Shown: positions 10,583 to 20,835 of the stretch, piece by piece
How positions within the stretch are numbered: the first letter of the stretch is position 1
Layout: each line of letters begins with the position of its first letter
DNA from: Pegoplata infirma
Lineage: Eukaryota; Arthropoda; Insecta; Diptera; Anthomyiidae
Assembly (NCBI GenBank): GCA_963921195.1
Contig: OY992538.1
Coordinates: forward strand, 82,087,904-82,151,903
Direction: 5' to 3'
Length of the DNA stretch: 64,000 bases
Made by a program: the position numbers and the translations under genes
Notes under the pieces: model-generated
The model's input: the letters and a program-made list of their open reading frames with translations, nothing else
Database searches by the model: none
Told to the model about the DNA's origin: nothing

Positions 10583-11665
10583 GAATAACATTAAAATTAA
10601 GTGTTTTTTAATTTTAAATATATTTTTTTAAATATTTTATTCCAACAATTCAGCAAAATAAAAAAATTAAATAAGCTGCTTTAATAGTTAAAACATAACA
10701 AAATCGTAAAACCCCAGGAAAATATTTTGTAATTTACTTTCAGTAACATTTTTAATCGTTGTCAGGATAAACCTTATTAATTTTTATAAGAAATAAACCT
10801 AAAATAGCTAAATATTCTGAAAACTAGTTAGAAATTTCGTTTACTGATAAAAATTTCAAGTAGTTAAATTTCTTCTGTAATTTTGCTAACTGAATCTATA
10901 ATTCAGCTAGCTGAATTTTAAATCTCAATTCTCTTTTTATCTATTTTATTACAACAATTCAGCTAAAAAAATAAGCTTCTTCAATATTTAAAACATAAAA
11001 TAAATCGTAAAACTCCTGGAAAATATTTTGTAATTAACTATCAGTAACATTTTTTATCCTTGTTAGGATAGATCTTATTAATTTTTATACGGATATAAAC
11101 CTAAAATATCTAAATATTCGGAAAATTTGTTTGAAATACCGCTTACTAATACAAATTTCAAGTAGTTAAATTTCTTCTGTAATTCAGCTAACTAAATCGA
11201 TAATTCAGCTAGCTGAATAACATTTAAGTTAGGTATTTTTTTAAATTTTTATTACAGGAACATTTTTTGTAATTTACTATCAGTAACAATTTTAATACTT
11301 ATGAGGATATATCTTATTAATTTCTACCAAAGATATAAAAATAATGTAGCTAAATATTTTTAAAATTAGTTTGAAATTCCGTTTACTGATAAAAATTTAA
11401 AGTAGTTAAATTTCTTCTGTAATTCAGCTAACTGAATCTATAGCTGAATATGTATTCAGCTAGCTGAATTACATTTAAATTAAGTATTTTCTTAATTTGA
11501 AATCTCATTTTTCTTTTGAACTATTTTATTTTACCAATTCAGCTAAAAAAATAAGCTGTTTCAATATTTAAAACAAAAAAAAATCGTAAAATTCCAGGAA
11601 ATTTTTTTTATAATATACTATCAGTAACAATTTTAATCCTTATCATATCCATGATAAGCTATTGA

Positions 11666-11774
11666 ATATATAAATGCATGTATTTTTTTCATAAAGCAAA
11701 ATATGTATTGGAATTTGAAATATGAAATACAAAATATAAATTCATATAAAAACTAAAAGAATCTAGGACAATAA
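11666..11774. other. Short A+T-rich junction
   Basis: Nothing recognisable lies between the GCTA14 array and the foldback element. Open frames here are chance. Confidence 0.5.
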
Positions 11775-12990
11775 CACTGCGGAACACTAAAAAATAAAGA
11801 AGAGTTACGACCATCATTTCTATATATTTCGGACATGCTGATTCGAATGGCGTACTCCGTTTTTCGATGTATGGTACAGTTTTCTTGCAAAATGTCGTTA
11901 AAGATTTGCTGATTTCGAGCCAGTTTTTTAACAAAAAAATTTGCAAAGTAAATGTTTTATAAATTTTATGACATGGAAAACAAAGATATGACTTGTAGCA
12001 ACATTTCTTATGCAAATTTGGTTTAAAGCTTTTCTATTTAAGCCCTTAAATTCGCGAAATTCTTCATTTTTTAAGGTTTTTGCGAAATTAACAGCCAAAT
12101 TGGTCTTTGATAAAAAACTTGCTTTTAATGAATCAAAAATGCATCCCTAACAATACGAATAGTGGACAAAAAACAGCTATATTATATGGACCATCATGAT
12201 GAAAATCGCGAAAAACCGTTTTTCTGTATATGGCAGCATCACTTTAGGAGATGATTTAAGGTTCCATCTTTTAGTATATAATGTGGGAACCTTAAACAAC
12301 TAACTGACAAAAAATTCGGCCAAAAAAGTTTTTATTTGCAAAAGTTATCTTAACAAAAACTATTATTTCAGTGTTTGCGATACAATAATTATAGTTTTTG
12401 TTGAGATAACTTTTGCAAATGAAAACTTTTTTGGCCGAATTTTTGGTCAGTTAGTTGTTTAAGGTTCCCACATTATATACTAAAAGATGAAGCCTCAAAT
12501 CATCTCCTAAAGTGATGCTGCCATATACAGAAAAACGGTTTTTCGCGATTTTCATCATGATGGTCCATATAACATAGATGTTTTTTGTCCACTATTCGTA
12601 GTGTCATGGACGCCTTTATGATCCACAAAATGCAAGTTTTTTATCAAAGACCAATTTAGCGGTTAATTTCGCGAAAACTTAAAAAAATGAAGAAATCCGC
12701 GAATTTAAGGGCTTAAGATGAAAAACTTTAAACCAAATTTATATTAGAAATATTGCTACAAGTTATATCTTTGTTTTCCATGCCATAAAATTTAAAAATC
12801 ATTAGCTTTGGAATTTTTTTTGTTAAAAAAGCAGCTGAAAATCAGCTAATCTTTAATGACATTTTACAAGAAAACTGTACCATACATCGAAAAACGGAGT
12901 ACGCCATTCGATTCAGCATGTCCTAAATATATTGAAATGATGGTCGTACCTCTTGTTTTCTAAAATAGTGGTTAGTTTTGTCACGCAGTG
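11775..12990. mobile_element. 1.2-kb foldback element
   Basis: Two ~590-bp arms are inverted copies of each other around a short loop at about 12366-12392. Arm landmarks include CGAAAAACGGAGTACGCCAT (right arm) and its inverse in the left, and AACTTTTTTGGCCGAAT. The termini are CACTGCG and CGCAGTG with a candidate TAA duplication on each side (11772-11774, 12991-12993). There is no transposase; the 108-codon frame across the left arm has no recognisable domain. Superfamily is not assigned. Confidence 0.85.
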
Positions 12991-13092
12991 TAATTTTTAT
13001 ACTATGCATACAAAACGTAAAAAAAGACAATAAAAAAACAAATCCAACAGAATATAAAAGATAAAAAAATGTCTTTATCATGCATGTTACAT

Positions 13093-14128
13093 TAGACCGG
13101 CATTTTTTTTCTATTTCCGGACAATTTTTATTGTCCTATGGGACTTAAACTTATGGGGTACAAATTTGAGACCAAATCGTGGCGCCCGGGAATCAATGTT
13201 TTGGATTTTTAAAAATTTTATAAAAAAAATGTTAAAGAAATATATGTCTTGAGATACATCACATTTATTAATTTTGATGCACTGAACACGAATATGAAAA
13301 AAAAAAAATTAAAATCGGTCGAACGGTTTTCTAGATAACGCGATTTAAAATTTAACCGCCATTTTGTGCAAATTTCAAATAGCGATATCTCGAAAACCGT
13401 TCAACCGATTTAAAATTTTTCTTAAAATTCGTGTTCAGCGTATTCAAATTAATAAATATTTGTTTTTGCGATTTTTTAAAAAAGTTTCTAAAACTTATGA
13501 AAAAAAACCGCCACTCTGGAAATTTTTTTTAGCAAATTTCAAATAGCGATATTTCGAAAACCGATCGAACGAATCAAGATTTTTTTTTTGTAATATTCGC
13601 ATTCATCATGCCAAAATGGTTAAAAAAATGATGTATCGCAAGATACATATTTTTTAGTTTTTAATTTTAAAAAAATCCAAATTTTCGGTGCAAATTTTTC
13701 AAAAATCCAAACTTTGACCGAAGGGCTCCACAATTTAAAATGCGTAGATATGGCTTAAATCAAGTTTAAATGAAAGTCAAAGAAAAAAATTTTGAGATTA
13801 TTTTAGAAATATTTTTTGAATGAAGGAAAAATTTGTTTGCAATTTTTTTTGCAAATTGCAAGCAGCGATAACTCGAAAACCGTTTAACAAATTGTATTTT
13901 TTTTTTGATATTCGCATCCAAATTAATAAATATAATATATTTCAAATACACCCTTTTTTTATTTTTTAATTTTTCAAAAATCTATGACTTTGATCGTCGG
14001 CGCCACGGGTTAATTAAGTCCGATTGGCCCCAAGTTTGTGCTACATAAGTTTTATTTCTAGGAAGAAAAATTGGCCCCCACTTTCAAAATCGTAAGAATT
14101 TGTTCTCTTACTTAAAAATGCCGGTCTA
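13093..14128. mobile_element. Non-autonomous DNA transposon with 9-bp target duplications
   Basis: The ends TAGACCGGCATTTTT and AAAAATGCCGGTCTA form inverted repeats, flanked by identical ATGTTACAT on both sides (13084-13092, 14129-14137). Nine-bp duplications are typical of Mutator-like elements. The interior has four or five tandem blocks built on ATAGCGATATCTCGAAAACC, plus CAAATTTTTCAAAAATCC. Related interior sequence lies within 24579-25598. There is no coding capacity. Confidence 0.8.
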
Positions 14129-14137
14129 ATGTTACAT

Positions 14138-14464
14138 ACGAGGGGTGTATGATTACCATGGTAAAATTGACTATAATTCAAAGAAATGTTAGAAATTTGT
14201 AATTGATATTAAACCCTAGCAAAAAATAAAAAAAAAAAAAATGGGTATTTAGGAAAGAGAAACAAGAAAAAAGTTAAATTCGACTTGGACGAATCAATGA
14301 CTGCTAGGGTGGATCAAGTTTTCCTTTTTTTAATTTCGAAAGCGTCGGGATCGGTAAACTTGCCTTTTACTCACAAGAATATTTGAGCTGTAGGATAATG
14401 CCTTTGGGCATTATAATAAAAAAAAAAATACATATCTTCTCAACACTGAACTAATATTACGTTA
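14138..14464. other. Unassigned stretch with a DR1 terminal scrap
   Basis: A DR1 minus-orientation terminus (ACAAGAAAAAAGTTAAATTC with a TTCGAC hairpin) lies at 14269-14300 and is cut off after about 30 bp. The rest is A+T-rich with no signal. Confidence 0.5.
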
Positions 14465-14474
14465 CCAAGACTGG

Positions 14475-15221
14475 TGAAACTGAGTTCAAACAGGCTGGGA
14501 ACTCTACAGTGGGTGGGAGGAAGGGAAATAGTAAGAGAAAGGATACAAATCTGGGCTCGAGCTCTTCTTCTTCATCCCATCCTCGGTTGAATGACCTGTC
14601 AGAATTGACATGACTGGCTGCCCTTCACAGGGCGCCTCCGGTGCAAATCAGGCAGGTTCAACATCGACCAAAATTACGCAGCTATTGCAACCAGCAGGAC
14701 CCCAAAGCTACTCTAATGTAGTAAATAGGGAATTGAAGGTAGCAATAGTTGCTTTAAATAAGCGGGATCCATTGTCTCAGAGGCAAACGGATCATATAAG
14801 TGGTCACATTTGGAAAGCCATGGGTTCAGTAACATGTAAACCCAATTTTGAGGGAATGAGGGTGGAAGAGGGAATGATTAAGATTTACTGTTCCAACCAA
14901 CTTTCCCTCGAATGGCTTACCAAAACTGTGGCTACTATACCAAGCTGCGAAGATTGCACATTTACAATCGTAAATTGTGGCAGCCTACGCAGGCTAGTGC
15001 GAGCAGCGACTTGGATTCCTGGTAATCCCAAGATCCATGAAGTGCTCGCACGATTACGTATGCAGAACGAGGGACTTGAAACCGGAAATTGGAGGGTCTG
15101 GAGGTCCTTCGTTCAACATACGGAATGCGTCCTTATCTTAACCTCGGTCGGATTTACTTCCGTATCCGTGGCAATGATAAGGATTAGGGGTAATATAAAT
15201 GTTTTTCAATGTCTCACATGA
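14475..15221 (+). pseudogene. LINE ORF1 (gag-like), 5' truncated and frameshifted
   Basis: The main open frame runs from ATG 14610 to TGA 15219-15221 (203 codons). Just upstream, another frame reads Lys/Ser-rich protein with a run of serines and stops at the TGA overlapping that ATG, so the ATG is probably not the original start and a frameshift lies near 14608. The C-terminal half (from about residue 130, ATWIPGNPKIHEVL and ETGNWRVWRSF) resembles the DUF4780-type domain of insect LINE ORF1 proteins. No CCHC knuckle is seen. ORF1 protein binds element RNA in this family. It overlaps the ORF2 start by 13 bp. Confidence 0.75.
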
Positions 15222-16220
15222 CAGCGAAGATCGACATTTCTTTTACCCAAATAAACTTGCAACACAGCAAAGCGGCTTCTGCTCTTCTATGCAGTAGTTA
15301 TGCTAAGTTGCATACAGATCCACAAATAATCTTAATACAAGAACCATGGGCAGTCAAAGGACGAGTTTGTGGTTTAAGTATGATTAGATGGGGATCAATC
15401 CTGTATGACACAGGATCACTGCGGCCACGAGCCTGTATGGTTGTCCCTAGGACAATCGAGAGCTCGGTGTTGAGGCAATTTTGTTGCCAAGACGTCGTTG
15501 CAATTAGTGTGCGATTTCGTATAGAGGGTAAAGTGGTAGAGACTATTGTTGAATCTGCCTATCTTCCCTATGATTCTATTTATCCCCCGCCTTCTGAGGA
15601 GTTAATTAGAGTCATACGATACGCGAAGGCCAACAACTTTGGGTTGATTATTGGATGCGATGCCAATACTCATCATATCATCTGGGGTAGCACAAAGTGC
15701 AACTCTAGAGGTAACAAATTGTTTGACTTCATCTTGTCTTCAAATCTGGTGATTCAAAATGTTGGAAATTCTCCAACGTTTGTCACTCAACGAAGACAAC
15801 AGGTCATTGATCTTACCTTATCTAACAGTAAGGCGAGTACAATGATAAGGGATTGGCGTGTTCTTGATGTGGTATCCTTGTCGGACCACCGCTACATCGA
15901 GTTTAGGCTTGGGATTGATAAACCAACAATCCCACAGGGCCGAAACCCTCGAAAAGCGGATTGGAAAAGATTTGAGGAACTACTACATCAAAGATTACGT
16001 CCCATCCCAATACCTAGTTGTATAGGGTCGGTTGAAGTGGAGTCTGAGAAATTGGGTAAAACTTTAACTGACTGCTATGAGGCTGTTTGTCCGTTAAGGA
16101 AAAGCAGACCAGGTAACTCAGTCCCTTGGTGGAACGTGGAACTTGGTAAGCTGAGGAAAAGTTCAAGAAAGCTTCTGAATAGAGCCTTAAAATCTCGAAA
16201 GGATGCTGACTGGAATAATT
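15209..16220 (+). pseudogene. LINE ORF2, endonuclease part
   Basis: ATG 15209 opens an apurinic-type endonuclease that nicks target DNA for target-primed reverse transcription. Visible active-site motifs: IQEPW (Glu about residue 45), GCDANTHH (about 148-155), DLTLSN (about 207) and SDHRYIEF (about 224-231). All expected catalytic residues look present. The frame then enters the linker and is cut at 16220 by the SINE. The last residues before the nominal stop at 16237 come from the SINE tail, not ORF2. The original frame resumes at 16437 within the duplicated target GACTGGAACAATT. Confidence 0.88.
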
Positions 16221-16436
16221 TTGATCCAATATTTTGATCCAATAATCAGTTTTTATTTATTTTTCCAATTTTTATTTACATTTCATTTTAAATAATTTTA
16301 ACCTAACCGAGAACTGGTAACAATGACCGTCGTCTCGTTGTAGCGAAATCGACCAAGGGTTTTGGTGGGAATCGAACCCACGACCTCCTGTTTCAAAGGC
16401 TAGCACGCTACCAACTAGCCTACAGGGGCCCCCTTG
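16221..16436 (-). mobile_element. tRNA-derived SINE, copy 1
   Basis: It reads on the minus strand: a tRNA-like head from 16436 with box A region GGCTAGTTGGTAGCG and box B GGGTTCGATTCCC, then a body containing GGTCATTG-like and CCAGTTCTCGGTTAGG motifs and an A+T-rich tail. A 13-bp duplication with one mismatch flanks it (GACTGGAATAATT at 16208-16220, GACTGGAACAATT at 16437-16449). The tRNA folding is imperfect, so isotype is not assigned. It inactivates LINE ORF2. A second copy lies at 37840-38029. Confidence 0.9.
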
Positions 16437-17666
16437 GACTGGAACAATTACCACCTCATGCAAAAAAAATATAAGAAAAAAGTGCGGGAAGCCAAACTTG
16501 AGTCTTATAGGACTTTCTGTGAGGAGGTAAATGGTACGAGGGATACGGCAAGGCTATGTAAAATCTTTCAAAAAGATAGTTCAGCGAAGCTTGATTCCCT
16601 CAGAAAGCCGGTACCATCTGGCACAAACAACCAACAGGAGGTCAATGATATTCTGTTATCTACTCACTTTCCAGGATGCAAAGTGACAACGATAAATACA
16701 GATATTATTGAGAGTCCTGTTGGTAATACTACTTGTAGGAACTGGTATATAGCATCTAGGGTAGTTTCTGAGGAATCGATCAGGTATGCCTTATCTTCCT
16801 TTGATAACTATAAATCCCCTGGACCAGATGGTATATATCCTATGATGTTGAAGAGTGGTGGAGATACCCTAGTGAAGGTTCTTAAAAATATATTCAGAGC
16901 CAGCCTGGTTTATGGGTATGTTCCATCATCTTGGTGCGATGTCAAGGTTGTTTTTATTCCCAAACCTGGGAAGGAGGACTACACCTTGGCAAAAAGTTTT
17001 AGACCAATCAGTTTATCATCCTTTCTACTGAAAAGTCTTGAGCGAATGGTTGAGAAATTCATTAGGTCAGTAGCATTAATCGAATGCCCCCTAAATAGTC
17101 AGCAACACGCGTATCAGAGTGGTAGATCTTGTGAGTCGGCACTTCACGATCTTGTGGTCAATATTGAGAAGGGCATTGACAAACAAGACTATGCTCTGGG
17201 TGTTTTTGTTGATATTGAGGGCGCTTTTGATAATGCTACTTTCGATTCTATGAAAACTTCGGCTGAATTGCATGGCGTGGATCCAGTTCTAGTCAAGTGG
17301 ATTCATTTTATGCTCTCCCGGAGATTGTTGACGGCTGAAGGTGTAACGGTTGAGGTTAGTAGAGGTTGCCCCCAAGGGGGTGTTCTCTCTCCTTTGCTGT
17401 GGTGTTTTGTGGTAAACTCACTCTTGGTTGAAATACAAGCTCTAGGTGTACACTTACAGGCAAACGCTGACGATGTGTGCGCATTAGTATCCGGAAAGTC
17501 ACTTAACTTGGTATGCAAGAAAATGCAGACCGTTATTGACTTGATGGACAACTGGTGCAATCGACATGGATTGTCTGTCAATCCAAATAAGACAACACTC
17601 GTGTTGTTCACGCGAAGAACCAAACATAAGGGTCTTCAGCTTCCTACGTTGAAGGGCATAACTCTT
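16437..17666 (+). pseudogene. LINE ORF2, reverse transcriptase part
   Basis: Continuation of ORF2 after the SINE. Reverse transcriptase motifs are in order: SPGPDGIYPMML, KSFRPISLSSFLLKSLERM, DIEGAFDNATFDSM (motif A Asp), GCPQGGVLSPLLW (motif B) and ANADDVCAL (motif C, 17460-17486). Motif C keeps the two catalytic aspartates, but the usual Tyr before Ala-Asp-Asp is Asn (codon AAC at 17463-17465, one base from TAC). An in-frame TAA at 17667-17669 stops the frame, and the same frame continues beyond it. Confidence 0.88.
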
Positions 17667-17669
17667 TAA

Positions 17670-19085
17670 CTGTCCACAGAAGTTAAGTATTTAGGGGTTA
17701 CCCTAGATAGTAAACTAATGTGGACAAAACATGTTGAACAAAAAGTTTCACGGGCACTTCGAATTTTCTGGCAGTGTCGGCGAGCTTTTGGAAAGACATG
17801 GGGTCTAAGACCTGCTAATGTACATTGGATGTACAAAGCTGTAATTAGACCTATTGTGACGTATGCGGCGGTAGTCTGGTGGCCGAGAACGATGGTGAAG
17901 ACTATTCGATCCAAGCTAAACGGACTACAAAGAGCGGCTGCCTTGGGAATTACTGGTGCCATGAGTACCACCCCAGGCGCAGCTCTGGACGCTATGTTAG
18001 ATATGCTTCCCTTGGACTTACATATTCAAGGAGAAGCCATGAAATCTTTGTGCAGGCTCCGCAAAAGCGGAACATGGCATGGGGAGTACAATGTGGGACA
18101 TGGTCGTCTGTTCAATAGGCTATCGGAACTTTGTCCGATGTTTTCTATGCCTTTGGACAGTACAACCTCTTGCATCGAGTTTGGTAGGAAGTTTACTGTA
18201 ATATTTCCGAGTAGGGAAGACTGGGGAAACCCAACAGACCTACTGGAAAATTACACGGATACTTTCTACACGGATGGATCCAGTAACTTAAATGGCTCTG
18301 GGTCTGGCTGGTATTTGGACGATGCGACCAAACGCTATATTGCTATGGGAAAAATGGCTACAGTATTTCAGACTGAAATATTTGCTATTTTGGACGTAGC
18401 GACCTGGATAATTAGGAACAGATGGAGTAATAGGAGAATCAGTATTTGCAGTGACAGCCAGGCTGCGCTCATTGCACTTGAATCTCCAGTCACTTCATCC
18501 AAAATTGTCCAGGAATGTAGACGCAGACTCATTGAGGTCTCATGTGGGAATAGCGTCAGTCTTCTGTGGGTTCCGGGTCATAGGGGAATACGGGGAAACG
18601 AGATTGCCGATTCTTTGGCAAATCTTGGCTCTGATACAATTCCTTACAATCCGGAACCTCAAATTGGTATTGGCTTGACATGGCTGATGCGTTGGATCAA
18701 CTCTCATATGAAAGAAACTTTCATTGAAAGATGGTCAAATGAGTTGGCATGCAAGAATACCAAACGTTTTGTGATTAAGCCAGACAAGAAAGTGGCTAAC
18801 TATCTGCTGAGCCTCAGTAGAATAGACTGTCGCAGACTTACTGGCTTAATTACGGGACACAATGCCTGTGCTCTTCATATGACGAGATTAGGTGTCTTAT
18901 CAGACCCATTATGCGTAGATTGTCTTGAGGATGATGACACAACTGAACATTACGTCTGTTGTTGTCCAGCGTTCTCAAGGGCTAGACTGCGGATATTGGG
19001 TTCTGATATTCTGTCTATGGACACGGTCCATGGACTTCCCTTGTCTGATTTTCTCAAGTTTGTGAAAGCAACTGAGAAATTATGA
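17670..19085 (+). pseudogene. LINE ORF2, thumb, RNase H and C-terminal part
   Basis: In frame with the preceding segment after a single stop codon. It begins LSTEVKYLGVTLDSKLMW, the conserved post-RT segment. RNase H motifs: FYTDGSSN (Asp), FQTEIFAILD (Glu), ICSDSQAAL (Asp) and WVPGHRGIRGNEIADSLAN (His, Asp), all present. RNase H removes the RNA template. A C-terminal cluster, CRRLTGLITGHNA then CVDCL..EHYVCCC, is a zinc-binding-like motif usual in this group. The matching region of a second family is at 58880-59485. Confidence 0.88.
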
Positions 19086-19254
19086 ACAAGCACTTTTCTT
19101 TCTTTTTCTTCTCAACCTTTTATCACCCTTACTTAATCTTTCTTTTCAGGGTACGGTACAATGGACTATTTTAAGTCTGAGCGCCATGGACTTGCCTAGA
19201 AAAATTTACTTATTTTTAGGCTTGTACAACCCACCCTCAACTCAACTCAACTCA
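19086..19254 (+). other. LINE 3' UTR with hairpin and pentanucleotide tail
   Basis: The UTR ends with CCTAGAAAAATTTACTTATT..TTTAGG, which folds into a stem of about 9-10 bp, followed by CCACC and (CTCAA)n. The 88-bp fragment at 10266-10353 retains exactly this portion. A 3' hairpin is often the recognition site of the element's own reverse transcriptase; that role is inferred here. Confidence 0.75.
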
Positions 19255-19260
19255 ACGTTA

Positions 19261-20265
19261 TATTTTCAGCTAAAAAACAATTAAAAATATTTTTTTTTTT
19301 GTAAAACAAGAAAGAAAAAAAATTTTTACAGACCAAAAATAAAATTTTTTGGCAAAAAACAATTTTTTCAGTAATTTCCTAATATTAATTGATATATTAA
19401 GCAAAAAATATATTTTTATTTGATTTGCATTATGAATACAAGAGAATAAGAGTTTAAAAACGCTTTTTAAGTGATTTTAGTTTTTTTTAACCAAATTTTT
19501 ACCAAAATTTTGACAAATTTTTTTGTACACATTCAGTGTAACAATCGAAAAGCGCCGATGATGGAAGGGTGGTTACTTCCAAAAGCTTTCGACATCTCCG
19601 ATTAGTCTGTTTTTTCACTTATTTGTTTCAGAATTCTGATTTTAAGAAATTGTCAAAAATAATTCTGAACTAAAAAAAACTTAACATTTTAATTTGTGTT
19701 TTAAAATGTCGACCCTCGTACATTACAATTGTATAGACGAATGAAACTAAATTTAAATAGAAATTGTATAAAAATCTATATGCAACATTAAATATGTAAC
19801 AAACAATGACAATACACATATGTATTTTCTACATAAATTTATGATAAATGAATAATAAATGTTGAGTTATGTATCTGATACAAATTTGGATTTAAAAAGT
19901 TATTTTTTAACAAAATTTTACATAAAATTACAAAATATTCTTTAAATAAATTTAAAATATGAAACTTTTATAAACTCTGCATTTCATTTTTTGTTTTCTT
20001 TTCAGGTAAATAATGTCAAATAAATCTTTCAATCAATTTATTCCCAAAAGTTATCCTATACATTTTAAAATGTCTGTGTCATTCAAAGTGAGTTCATTTA
20101 CTTTATATTTTATGCTAAATTGTGTTTTATGACTCAATTTTTAAGTTTTTGGGCAAAATATACTCAAAACTCATTTTGATTTTCTGGAGAAAACTTTTTA
20201 AACGAAAATGTTTATGAAAATGTTGTGTCATATTTATATATTAATGCTCATGTAAACTTTTATCA
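19261..20265. other. A+T-rich stretch without recognisable feature
   Basis: No coding signal, terminal repeats or long tandem repeats were recognised. Confidence 0.5.
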
Positions 20266-20267
20266 TA

Positions 20268-20830
20268 CAGTGACTCACACTTTAAATGGTCCAGTAGATA
20301 GTAGATAGCAATTTGTTTAAGACAAAGTTAACAATATTAAACCTTTATATTATTTAACGAGTATTACTCTTAAAGGTAATTTATCATGCTTAAATTTAAG
20401 CTTGATAGCGTCTAGATTAAGTAAAAAATATATGCGCTACGAGGCTAGAACAGGAAAATAAAATTATTTATAGACATTTTTTAAAAAATACTTTCAAAAT
20501 ATTTCCAAGTCGATTTTTTTTTTTAATTTACAATTATTTTAAATTATTTGATAATTGAATATGCTGAAAATGCTAAATTGTAAATTTGAAAAAAATCAAG
20601 TTTAAAACATTTTTAAAAAAATTTCAAAGAAAATGTCTATAAATAATTTTGTTTTTAAATTCAACCCTAGTAGTATATTTATTATTTACTAAATCTGGAT
20701 GCTATCAAACTTAAATTTAAACTTGATAAATTACCTACCCAGCATTTTTTAAAATACTATTCGTTTGATAACTTTATCATTACGAGTTGCTATCTACTAT
20801 CTACTGTACCATTTATGATGTGAGCCACTG
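20268..20830. mobile_element. Foldback MITE, TA-flanked, CAGTG ends (Tc1/mariner-like)
   Basis: The two arms are inverted copies over nearly the whole 563 bp. The left begins CAGTGACTCACACTTTAAAT, the right ends ATTTATGATGTGAGCCACTG. Inner arms share TTAAATTTAAGCTTGATAGC. TA dinucleotides flank both ends (20266-20267, 20831-20832). Single-ended relatives of the terminus lie at about 23629 and 24025. There is no transposase. Confidence 0.88.
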
Positions 20831-20835
20831 TACAT

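Larger units (their letters stand above)
10088..11665. repeat. GCTA14 array, right part (~300-bp tandem units)
   Basis: About five diverged units follow one another. Anchor block CAGTAACA(A/T)TTTTAAT with its downstream AGGAT lies near 10190, 10738, 11040, 11280 and 11630. Each unit also has TTTCTTCTGTAATTCAG followed by one or two GCTA14 or GCTAACTGAA palindromes, and an AATTCAGC(T/A)AAAAAAATAAGC block. Unit length varies by insertions (LINE fragment, minisatellite). Confidence 0.8.
14465..19254 (+). mobile_element. LINE (Jockey superfamily, LOA-like), SINE-interrupted
   Basis: A non-LTR retrotransposon with, in order, ORF1 remnant, apurinic endonuclease, reverse transcriptase, RNase H and a C-terminal CCHC-like cysteine cluster, then a 3' UTR with a hairpin and a (CTCAA)n tail. 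Candidate 6-bp duplications ACGTTA flank it (14459-14464, 19255-19260). It starts inside ORF1, so it is slightly 5' truncated. It is broken by a SINE (16221-16436), an ORF1 frameshift and an ORF2 stop. The clade call (LOA/Bilbo-like) rests on domain order and an INLQHSKAASALL-type endonuclease start, from memory of the family. Confidence 0.9.

Noticed and set aside
11689..12015. 108-codon minus-strand open frame
   Set aside because: Crosses the boundary of the foldback element and is not preserved in the opposite arm.
16310..16430. A genuine tRNA gene on the minus strand
   Set aside because: Box B is perfect, but acceptor and anticodon stems are imperfect, the head is fused to a body and A+T tail shared with 37840-38029, and target duplications flank the whole unit.
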